A DNA stretch of 11,419 nucleotides. It comes from Chitinophagales bacterium. GTDB lineage: Bacteria > Bacteroidota > Bacteroidia > Chitinophagales > Saprospiraceae. The stretch lies in NCBI GenBank assembly GCA_013298445.1, contig JAAFHQ010000106.1, forward strand, positions 1 to 11,419. The letters are read 5' to 3'. Positions 5,892 through 11,419 of this stretch are shown here, one piece after another. Every line of letters begins with the position of its first letter. Within the stretch, counting starts at the first letter, position 1. The notes below the pieces were generated by a model that worked only from the letters and a program-made list of their open reading frames with translations, was not told the DNA's origin and made no database searches. The position numbers were made by a program, and so were the translations under genes.

Positions 5892-7940
5892 TTAGGAGGA
5901 GGAGCGGAGCGGTAAACGAATGATGAATTCAGCGCCCTCATTTTCAATGGAAACCACCTCAAACGCCCCGGCATGCCCCTTGGTCACAATATCATACGCC
6001 AAACTCAATCCCAATCCCGTGCCCTGCCCAGTCGGTTTGGTGGTGAAGAAAGGTTGGAAGATTTTCTCGCGGATGGCTTCGGGGATGCCATTGCCGTTGT
6101 CTTGAACCTTGATGATGATATGATTGTCGGTTTTTTGCGTGGAAACGGTGACGGTGGGTTGATATGGGGGATGTTGTAGAGACGTTGCATGCAACGTCTC
6201 TACTGTACGCTGCTGCACGGCGTAAAAGGCATTGTTGATCAAATTCAACAGCACCCGGCCAATGTCCTGTGGGATGACCGAAACCAATGGCAAATTGGGG
6301 TCAAAATGGGTTTCTAGTGTAGCATTGAAATTATTGTCCTTCGCCCGCAAGCCGTGATAAGCCAGGCGCAGGTATTCATCCGCCAGCGCATTGAGATCGG
6401 TCAGTTCTTTCACACCCGTACTCGCCCGCGAATGTTCCAGCATCCCTTTGACGATGGAGGAGGCACGTTGGCCGTGGTGGTTGATTTTTTCCAGATTGGT
6501 TTTAAGGTCGGCAGCGATGGCTTTGGCTTCTTGGGTATCCCCTTTTTCCAGTTCCTCTTCCATCTCTCCAAGCATTTCCGCGCTGACCTCGGCGAAGTTG
6601 TTGACGAAGTTTAAGGGGTTTTGAATTTCGTGGGCGATGCCCGCGGTAAGTTCACCGAGGGAGGCGAGTTTTTCGGATTGGATGAGTTGGGTTTGGGTGG
6701 ATTTGAGGGTGGAAAGTGTAGCTTCAATGGCTTCATTTTTTTTCTGAAGCAACATTTTTGCGCTGCTTTCTTTGCGGTACGTTCTCAGCAGGATCAAGCC
6801 TATCAACAACATTACCGCCAATCCAATAATCAGGGCGTATACCTTCACCTTGTTCTGATAGGCCGTGGTAGCCTGCTTTATTTCATATTGGCGTTCTTGG
6901 GTGTCGAAATTGAACAGATTCTGAATGGAAGTGCGGTTGTTTGCATTCAACAGGCTGTCCTTTGCTGCAGAAGCAATCTGACTGTAATAGAGCGCTTTTT
7001 GGGGTTCAAGGGGTTCATACCATGTGGACAGAAATTGACCGGCATCAATCACATCCTGATAATACCTTCCTTTTTGGGCCAGCAAGAGTGATTGAATGGC
7101 ATAGTATTGCGCCGAGTCTGCTTGATGTTGCGTTTTAAATACATTGGCAACATCCAGCATTGCCCGCCCGGAAAGAGAGATGTCATTGTTGCCAAAGGCC
7201 AAATGGTAGCTTTTTTTCAAACTGTCCAGGGCTGGGCTAAACTTCCTTTCAGCGGTAAGTAACCTGCCGAAAATGCGCAGTAGCCGGTAGTGGGTGATCA
7301 AATCCCTGGGGGTTTGGGTTAAATTATTAAAAGCGATTTTGGCACACTGATTGGCCAGATCAAACTGATGGGTTTCGGTATAAATCCGGGTCATGATGGT
7401 ATTAGGGCCAACTCCATTGGGGTTGAATTTGAACGCTTTTTTCAAATAATACAGTGCTTTGGGATAGTCTTTTAAGCCCAGATAAACACTTCCAAAATTG
7501 GTATAAATGCTTTCCAAACGGCCCGTAAAACCGTTTTTTTCGGCAATACCTTTTGCCTTCAACAACATTTCTATGGCCTGTGGAAAATTGCCAGTTAGGG
7601 TATAGGTAAATCCCAAGGTGTAAAAAGACGCCCCTTCCTCTTCTGCTGAACGGTACTTTCTAGCCAGTTTTAAGCCTTGGGTGGCGTAATAAATACCCGA
7701 GTCAGGGTTTTGCAGGCGATATATCAGGGCGATTTGGTTGGTAATGGATGCTTGAGTTGGCCCCGTTTTTGCTGTGCGCAGTTCTTGTTTCAAGCTATCA
7801 ATAATCTGTTGGTTTTGGCCGAATAAGAAGACATCATGGGCACCTTTACCCAATCCCCCATTATCATTAATCTGTTGGTTTTGGCCGGATCCGTAAAAGG
7901 AGGATAACATAACCAGCAATGTCCATGTAATTTTTTTCAT
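5892..7940 (-). CDS. TPR-domain sensor histidine kinase (HK3)
   Basis: This is a complete kinase of 682 residues ending in TAA. The ATG at 7940 gives a signal peptide (MKKITWTLLVMLSSFYGSG); an in-frame GTG at 7961 would only place non-signal residues in front. Residues about 45-335 are helical and contain TPR-like repeats, for example around 104-135 (ASFYTLGFTYTLTGNFPQAI), 143-171 (SIYTNFGSVYLGLKDYPKAL) and 270-290. One transmembrane helix lies at about 367-386, then a short coiled coil. The catalytic core has H437 (GIAHEIQNP), N-box N570, G1 DNGNG 614-618, FFTTKP 631-636 and G2 GTGLGL 640-645. Residues VETLHATSL (580-588) derive from an inserted palindrome. The motif GQNQQI occurs twice near the N-terminus because of a 20-bp direct repeat. 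It starts 53 bp after the DJ-1-family gene and is probably co-transcribed with it. Confidence 0.96.
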   Translation of the reverse strand: MKKITWTLLVMLSSFYGSGQNQQINDNGGLGKGAHDVFLFGQNQQIIDSLKQELRTAKTGPTQASITNQIALIYRLQNPDSGIYYATQGLKLARKYRSAEEEGASFYTLGFTYTLTGNFPQAIEMLLKAKGIAEKNGFTGRLESIYTNFGSVYLGLKDYPKALYYLKKAFKFNPNGVGPNTIMTRIYTETHQFDLANQCAKIAFNNLTQTPRDLITHYRLLRIFGRLLTAERKFSPALDSLKKSYHLAFGNNDISLSGRAMLDVANVFKTQHQADSAQYYAIQSLLLAQKGRYYQDVIDAGQFLSTWYEPLEPQKALYYSQIASAAKDSLLNANNRTSIQNLFNFDTQERQYEIKQATTAYQNKVKVYALIIGLAVMLLIGLILLRTYRKESSAKMLLQKKNEAIEATLSTLKSTQTQLIQSEKLASLGELTAGIAHEIQNPLNFVNNFAEVSAEMLGEMEEELEKGDTQEAKAIAADLKTNLEKINHHGQRASSIVKGMLEHSRASTGVKELTDLNALADEYLRLAYHGLRAKDNNFNATLETHFDPNLPLVSVIPQDIGRVLLNLINNAFYAVQQRTVETLHATSLQHPPYQPTVTVSTQKTDNHIIIKVQDNGNGIPEAIREKIFQPFFTTKPTGQGTGLGLSLAYDIVTKGHAGAFEVVSIENEGAEFIIRLPLRSSS
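6176..6203. repeat. Perfect 28-bp palindrome inside HK3
   Basis: This copy is identical to the palindrome in HK2 (arms 6176-6189 and 6190-6203), in the same reading frame and at the equivalent place in the catalytic domain. The flanking bases differ from those in HK2, so the two copies are not just part of one long identical block. Confidence 0.9.
7802..7887. repeat. 20-bp direct repeat pair at the 5' end of HK3
   Basis: The 20 bases at 7802-7821 recur exactly at 7868-7887, an offset of 66 bp (22 codons). Both encode a GQNQQI motif in the segment between the signal peptide and the TPR region. The bases between are not themselves duplicated. Recombination between the copies would delete 22 residues without a frameshift. 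Confidence 0.85.
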
Positions 7941-7993
7941 ACACCGATAGCTTTTGAACACGTACTAACATAACCGGTAACCCTGCTTTTCTC

Positions 7994-8554
7994 CTACCCT
8001 CCCAAACAAGCAAAAACCAGTCGATAAAAATCAGGATGCGATTGCCAGGTTTGCCCAGTCACATACCGCCCATCTTGTACCGCTTCGGATTTGCCCACAA
8101 AAGTACCACCGCAAGCTTCCACCTCAAAACGCACGTTCTCGTAACAGGTCAGGGTTTTGCCTTTGACCAGGCCTGCTGCGGTCAAAATTTGAATGCCGTG
8201 GCAGATGGAAAAAATGAATTTTTCGTCGCGGTCGAATTCCCGCACGATGTCAATCACTTTGGAATCGTGGCGCAAAAACTCGGGTGCGCGGCCCCCCAGA
8301 AGCAAGACAGCCAGATAATCCCGGGTGTTGACCTCGGAAAAGGCGATATCCGATTCCACCAGATAGCCCGGCTTTTCCACATAAGTGTCCCAACCTGGTT
8401 CAAAATCATGGATGACCAAATTCATGCGCTTTTTGCTGGGTGCCGCAATAACGGACTGATAGCCGGCTTCTTCAAAGCGGTGCTTGGCATACAGGCATTC
8501 GTAACTTTCGCCGGCATCGCCGGTGATGATGAGGATTTTTGCTTTGGTAGACAT
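7994..8554 (-). CDS. DJ-1/PfpI family protein (class I glutamine amidotransferase-like)
   Basis: The protein has 186 residues, ATG start, TAG stop and no signal peptide, so it is cytoplasmic. Family marks are the early acidic residue in GDAGESYE (E16), the strand and loop LLLGGRAPEFLR (84-95) and the nucleophile elbow FSICHGIQIL with C118 followed by H119. The length is normal for the family. DJ-1/PfpI proteins include stress-linked deglycase/glyoxalase-like enzymes, proteases and chaperones; the sequence alone does not tell which. The C-terminal VTGQTWQSHPDFYR (165-178) fits the PfpI/YraA-like branch as I remember it. It is followed after 53 bp by HK3 and probably heads a two-gene transcript. 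Its upstream region lacks the 21-bp repeats seen elsewhere in the window, so it may be controlled differently. Confidence 0.95.
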   Translation of the reverse strand: MSTKAKILIITGDAGESYECLYAKHRFEEAGYQSVIAAPSKKRMNLVIHDFEPGWDTYVEKPGYLVESDIAFSEVNTRDYLAVLLLGGRAPEFLRHDSKVIDIVREFDRDEKFIFSICHGIQILTAAGLVKGKTLTCYENVRFEVEACGGTFVGKSEAVQDGRYVTGQTWQSHPDFYRLVFACLGG

Positions 8555-8633
8555 TAGATGTATTGTTTGGATTGATTAGCGTGTGCTTGGAATTCCAATT
8601 CTCGCCCAATGAATGTTTCAAGAACAAATACAA

Positions 8634-8683
8634 TTTAACCGAGCCAAAACCAGGTAAATAAACCCACTTTTGGCTCGGTTAAA
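8634..8683. terminator. Long hairpin downstream of HK4, probable terminator
   Basis: The 16-base arm TTTAACCGAGCCAAAA (8634-8649) is the exact reverse complement of 8668-8683, with an 18-base loop. It lies 138 bp after the HK4 stop and 79 bp before the DJ-1-family start. On the minus strand it is followed by an AT-rich tract without a clean T run, so termination is likely but not certain. The rest of the 266-bp gap (8555-8820) shows no gene that I can support. Confidence 0.5.
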
Positions 8684-8820
8684 ATAAATAATTTTCGCAA
8701 AAACCCTTTAAATTCAGCCACACAAAGCTCACGATTTAATCTATCAACTTAATCTCACCCTAGGATTTATGCGAAATCCAAATTCTCAACAACTAATAAA
8801 GAAGGACAAATGTGTGTTTT

Positions 8821-10848
8821 TCATTTTCCCTTACCTTTGTTCGGCAATTGGATCAGAAATTCAGTTCCTTGTCCCGCTGTACTTTCCACCTCCAGCGTTC
8901 CTCCGTGCCCCTTCACCACAATATCATACGCCAGTGAAAGTCCCAGGCCCGTACCCTGCCCGGTAGGTTTGGTGGTGAAAAAAGGCTGGAAAATTTTCTC
9001 GCGGATCGATTCCGAGATACCATTCCCGTTGTCTTTTACTCGAATTTCCACCCAATCACCCACAATGCATGAACTTACTTTTACGGTAGGTTCATACCCC
9101 TCAATCCCCAATTTTGCTTTTTCATTCACTGTATAAAAAGCATTATTGATCAAATTGAGAAGTACCCGCCCAATGTCTTGAGGAATGACGGAAACCAGCG
9201 GTAATTCGTGGTCAAAATGTGTTTCCAGCGTAGCGTTAAAACTGTTGTCTTTGGCTTTCAGTCCGTGGTATGCCAAACGCAAATATTCGTCAGCGAGCAC
9301 GTTGAGGTCGGTCGGTTCTTTTACGCCGGTGCTGGTTCGAGAATGTTCAAGCATGCCTTTGACAATGGAGGAGGCACGTTGGCCGTGGTGGTTGATGCGT
9401 TGGAGGTTCTGCTTCAAATCAGCGGCAATAGCTTTGGCCTCTTGGGTGTCACCTTTTTCGAGTTCTTCTTCCATTTCTCCGATCATCTCGGCGCTGACTT
9501 CGGCGAAATTGTTGACGAAGTTCAGCGGGTTTTGAATTTCGTGGGCGATGCCGGCGGTAAGTTCGCCGAGGGAGGCGAGTTTTTCGGATTGGATGAGTTG
9601 GGATTGGGTGGATTTGAGGGTGGTCAGGGTTTGTTCCAACGCTAAATTTACCTTTTGCTTCTGCTTATTATTGCGGTAAAGGAACAATGCTACGAGCAGA
9701 ACCATACCCAGGCCACCGAGCAGTATATACTGCCTCACCCTGTTTTGCAAAGCAGCTTTTTCCTTTTCCAGTTTTTCTGCACGGATTTTTTCTTCGAAGG
9801 ACAAGTTTTGCACATCAGTCAAATTTTTTACCTGGGCCTGGTAAGAACTGTCTTTTAAGAAAAAGGCCAGGTTTAGGTACTTGTACGCACTGTCGGGTTG
9901 ATTGTTCAGCTTGAAACTTTTGGACAATAAAATATAATAAAGCTCGGCAGCATTTTCAGGGAGTGCAGCGGATTGAAAACGAACCAAATCGCCCATCTTT
10001 TTGACGTAATAACTGCTAGAATCCCTGTTTTGTACCTCAATGTAGTGTTCTGTCAAAGAATTAGAACACCAAAAGATGTTTTCAAGATTGTTGACCTCTT
10101 GAGCGGCTTGAATCGCTTTGTGCAAATAATTGACAGCTAATTTGTAATCTTTTTTTCTTAGATAGATATCCCCAAGAGCTCCCAAAACAACGTTTAGCCA
10201 TTTTTTGTGCCCTGCTCGCTGAAAAGAGATTAAAGCTTTTTGCTGCATTTGAAGTGCGGAATCCAATTCATTAAATGTCCATAAATAAACAGCGCCAAGG
10301 TTCATGCTGACCAAGCCCAACAATTCGTAATTGCCTATTTTTTCTGCCAGCCTTATAGCTGTTTTGTAGTGAACTATTTGTTCGTCTAGGTTATTGGTAC
10401 TGCCCTTGACGTGGCCTAAATCCAGTTGAATATACCCTTGAATACGCAAACGAACTTCGTGAGGAGTACCCAAGGAATCAGGAAACCAGTTTCGCGCCTC
10501 GTTTTTGGGATTATTTGCAATTTCTAATGCTTGATTGAGGGTTCGTAATGATTCTGCGTATTTTCCAAATCGTTGTAAAACATAGCCTTTGGTTTCAAGT
10601 GCATCGGCTTGAGACAATTTCATGTTGTTTCGTGCTGCAATGGCAATTTCTTGCTCAACATGGTACAAAGCAGAGTCATTGTTGGATTCGACAAATTCCC
10701 GATACAACCTAAAATGGAGCGTAAATTTAGCAGAATCGGTAGTGGCTGTTTTAAGCGCTTTGTTCAAGCGCTCAATTTCTATTGGAGCTTGCCCAAAGCA
10801 ATATAAACAAATCAGAAAACAAGTTAGGATGGACAAAAAAATCTTCAT
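8821..10848 (-). CDS. TPR-domain sensor histidine kinase (HK4)
   Basis: This is a complete kinase of 675 residues ending in TGA. I chose the ATG at 10848 because it begins a signal peptide (MKIFLSILTCFLICLYCFGQ). The frame stays open to an upstream ATG at 10953, but those 35 residues are not signal-like and would overlap the lipoprotein gene. Residues about 28-330 are TPR-like, for example 81-110 (ADALETKGYVLQRFGKYAES), 178-207 and 219-249. A coiled stretch (345-370) precedes a transmembrane helix at about 373-391. The catalytic core has H436, N-box N569, G1 DNGNG 606-610, FFTTKP 623-628 and G2 GTGLGL 632-637. It lacks the palindrome-derived insert of HK2 and HK3, so it shows the uninterrupted linker. 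It lies 53 bp after the lipoprotein gene, probably in one transcript. Confidence 0.96.
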   Translation of the reverse strand: MKIFLSILTCFLICLYCFGQAPIEIERLNKALKTATTDSAKFTLHFRLYREFVESNNDSALYHVEQEIAIAARNNMKLSQADALETKGYVLQRFGKYAESLRTLNQALEIANNPKNEARNWFPDSLGTPHEVRLRIQGYIQLDLGHVKGSTNNLDEQIVHYKTAIRLAEKIGNYELLGLVSMNLGAVYLWTFNELDSALQMQQKALISFQRAGHKKWLNVVLGALGDIYLRKKDYKLAVNYLHKAIQAAQEVNNLENIFWCSNSLTEHYIEVQNRDSSSYYVKKMGDLVRFQSAALPENAAELYYILLSKSFKLNNQPDSAYKYLNLAFFLKDSSYQAQVKNLTDVQNLSFEEKIRAEKLEKEKAALQNRVRQYILLGGLGMVLLVALFLYRNNKQKQKVNLALEQTLTTLKSTQSQLIQSEKLASLGELTAGIAHEIQNPLNFVNNFAEVSAEMIGEMEEELEKGDTQEAKAIAADLKQNLQRINHHGQRASSIVKGMLEHSRTSTGVKEPTDLNVLADEYLRLAYHGLKAKDNSFNATLETHFDHELPLVSVIPQDIGRVLLNLINNAFYTVNEKAKLGIEGYEPTVKVSSCIVGDWVEIRVKDNGNGISESIREKIFQPFFTTKPTGQGTGLGLSLAYDIVVKGHGGTLEVESTAGQGTEFLIQLPNKGKGK

Positions 10849-10901
10849 ATTCTTTCGACTTGAAAATGCTACTAAAGACATGCTGGTTATTTCAAGGGCT
10901 A

Positions 10902-11171
10902 TTACTTCAGCGCCGCCATCTGCACCACCTGCTTCTGTCCACAATACGCACAAGTAGTCGCCTCCGCGTCATACACATGCTCCTCAAAAAATACGGTGCG
11001 TTCGGGGCTTACCACTGGGCAACTCTTCAAATGTACGATACCATTGTGATTGTGATCAAGCTCATCCCAATGTTTCAGGACTGGGGTTTTGTAAGATCCA
11101 CAGCTTTGGATGCCAGCGATCAAAACCAGGATGAACCAGTAATTGCGAGTGGTTTGAATGTACGTTTTCAT
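10902..11171 (-). CDS. Small lipoprotein with a CxxC motif, unknown function
   Basis: The protein has 89 residues and ends in TAA. The ATG at 11171 (MKTYIQTTRNYWFILVLIAG) gives a signal sequence with lipobox IQSC and lipidated C24. A longer in-frame start at 11231 would bury the signal, put unrelated residues in front and overlap the putative -7 element at 11211. The mature protein is about 65 residues and includes HWDELDHNHNG (34-44, rich in His and Asp), C51, and CAYC at 74-77 with a following GQKQ, which looks like half of a metal-binding knuckle. I do not recognise the family. Its place directly before HK4, under a repeat-controlled promoter, suggests a membrane-anchored partner or accessory of that sensor; this is inference. 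Confidence 0.82.
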   Translation of the reverse strand: MKTYIQTTRNYWFILVLIAGIQSCGSYKTPVLKHWDELDHNHNGIVHLKSCPVVSPERTVFFEEHVYDAEATTCAYCGQKQVVQMAALK

Positions 11172-11210
11172 GGTATAGCGATTAAAGTGATGTAAAAAAT
11201 GATTGTACTC

Positions 11211-11218
11211 CAAAAGTA
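11211..11218 (-). promoter_or_regulatory. -7 promoter element of the lipoprotein-HK4 transcript
   Basis: The minus strand reads TACTTTTG, an exact match to the Bacteroidota -7 consensus TAnnTTTG. It lies about 40 bp before the lipoprotein ATG, giving a leader of roughly 33 nt. The nearest 21-bp repeat begins 34 bp further upstream, where an activator would contact RNA polymerase. A TTG about 15 bp upstream may serve as a poor -33 element. Confidence 0.5.
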
Positions 11219-11251
11219 GCGCAAGGATCACTTCAATGCTATGATGAATCT

Positions 11252-11302
11252 CCGAATGGACGGTGAGACTTTCCGAGTGGTAAGAATTGGCCTCCGAATG
11301 AA
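11252..11302 (-). promoter_or_regulatory. Triple 21-bp direct repeat, putative LytTR-type operator (site C)
   Basis: Plus-strand cores CCGAATGG (11252), CCGAGTGG (11273) and CCGAATGA (11294) start exactly 21 bp apart. Read on the gene strand, the 9-bp units are TCCATTCGG, ACCACTCGG and TTCATTCGG, resembling the LytTR consensus [TA][AC][CA]GTTN[AG][TG] except at position 4. Nine-bp sites with 12-bp spacers are the known LytTR layout. The site lies 81 bp before the lipoprotein start codon and just upstream of a -7-like element. Assignment to LytTR is inference. Confidence 0.65.
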
Positions 11303-11319
11303 ATGTTAATCTGAGTCAT

Positions 11320-11400
11320 CCCGAGTTTTTGAAAAGTCAAAATCGGGCATAAACCTAATCGCGGAGCGATTGAATTTTGAATAGCCCCGGTCGTCCGGGG
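11320..11400. repeat. Cluster of short inverted repeats in the gene-free right end
   Basis: Three hairpins stand in a row: CCCGA/TCGGG with TTTTGA/TCAAAA (11320-11347, small bulge), AATCGC/GCGATT around a GGA loop (11357-11371), and CCCCGG/CCGGGG around TCGT (11385-11400). No reading frame across 11303-11419 looks coding. The arrangement resembles a dispersed intergenic repeat, but one copy cannot prove it. Confidence 0.4.
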
Positions 11401-11419
11401 TAAATCGTTGGGTCAAATT

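Noticed and set aside
7941..7993. Identical 53-bp gaps before HK3 and HK4 as a duplicated operon junction
   Set aside because: The two gaps (7941-7993 and 10849-10901) share length but no evident sequence similarity, so equal length is probably chance.
8036..8557. Plus-strand reading frame of 173 codons
   Set aside because: It is wholly antisense to the DJ-1/PfpI gene, whose catalytic motifs identify the true strand.
8763..8779. Inverted repeat GGATTT/AAATCC downstream of HK4 as its terminator
   Set aside because: The arms are only 6 bp, AT-rich, and lack a following T tract on the minus strand; the 16-bp hairpin at 8634-8683 is a better candidate.
10849..10953. Upstream in-frame ATG extending HK4 by 35 residues
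   Set aside because: The extension has no signal-like character and overlaps the lipoprotein gene, while the ATG at 10848 begins a clear signal peptide.

Overview
The window looks like a chromosomal segment of a Bacteroidota bacterium, probably Saprospiria/Haliscomenobacter-like (a guess from memory of such proteins, not a search). Supporting signs are the hybrid-free sensor kinases with 7TMR-DISM or TPR sensor parts, weak Shine-Dalgarno sequences, and TAnnTTTG-like -7 promoter elements. All seven genes lie on the minus strand, so transcription runs from high to low coordinates.

In transcription order the genes are: a small lipoprotein (10902-11171); a TPR histidine kinase, here HK4 (8821-10848); a DJ-1/PfpI-family protein (7994-8554); a second TPR histidine kinase, HK3 (5892-7940); a secreted protein with CotH-like kinase-fold features (4696-5769); a 7TMR-DISM histidine kinase, HK2 (2473-4566); and a second 7TMR-DISM histidine kinase with an extra GAF-like domain, HK1 (2145 to the left edge, cut just after its H-box). 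The four kinases share almost the same catalytic module behind different sensors. No response regulator is encoded in the window.

The most interesting structure is regulatory. Three intergenic sites (2410-2460, 5838-5888, 11252-11302) each carry three direct repeats of a CCGAATGG-like core at exactly 21-bp spacing. On the gene strand each repeat reads like ACCATTCGG, close to the consensus of LytTR-family response regulators (9-bp sites, 12-bp spacer). In all three the nearest repeat lies at the same distance from a -7-like element (TACTTTTG, CAACTTTG, CAATTTTA). The sites precede the lipoprotein-HK4 pair, the CotH-like gene and HK1, so a single regulator may control them together.

Downstream of the HK1 site is a leader of about 215 nt. 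It holds a hairpin at its 5' end, a possible anti-terminator and a strong intrinsic terminator with nine T residues, all before the HK1 start codon. It could be an attenuated leader or a small RNA gene. A perfect 28-bp palindrome is also inserted in frame at the same place in the catalytic domains of HK2 and HK3 but not HK4. The right end (11303-11419) has no gene that I can see and contains several short inverted repeats.
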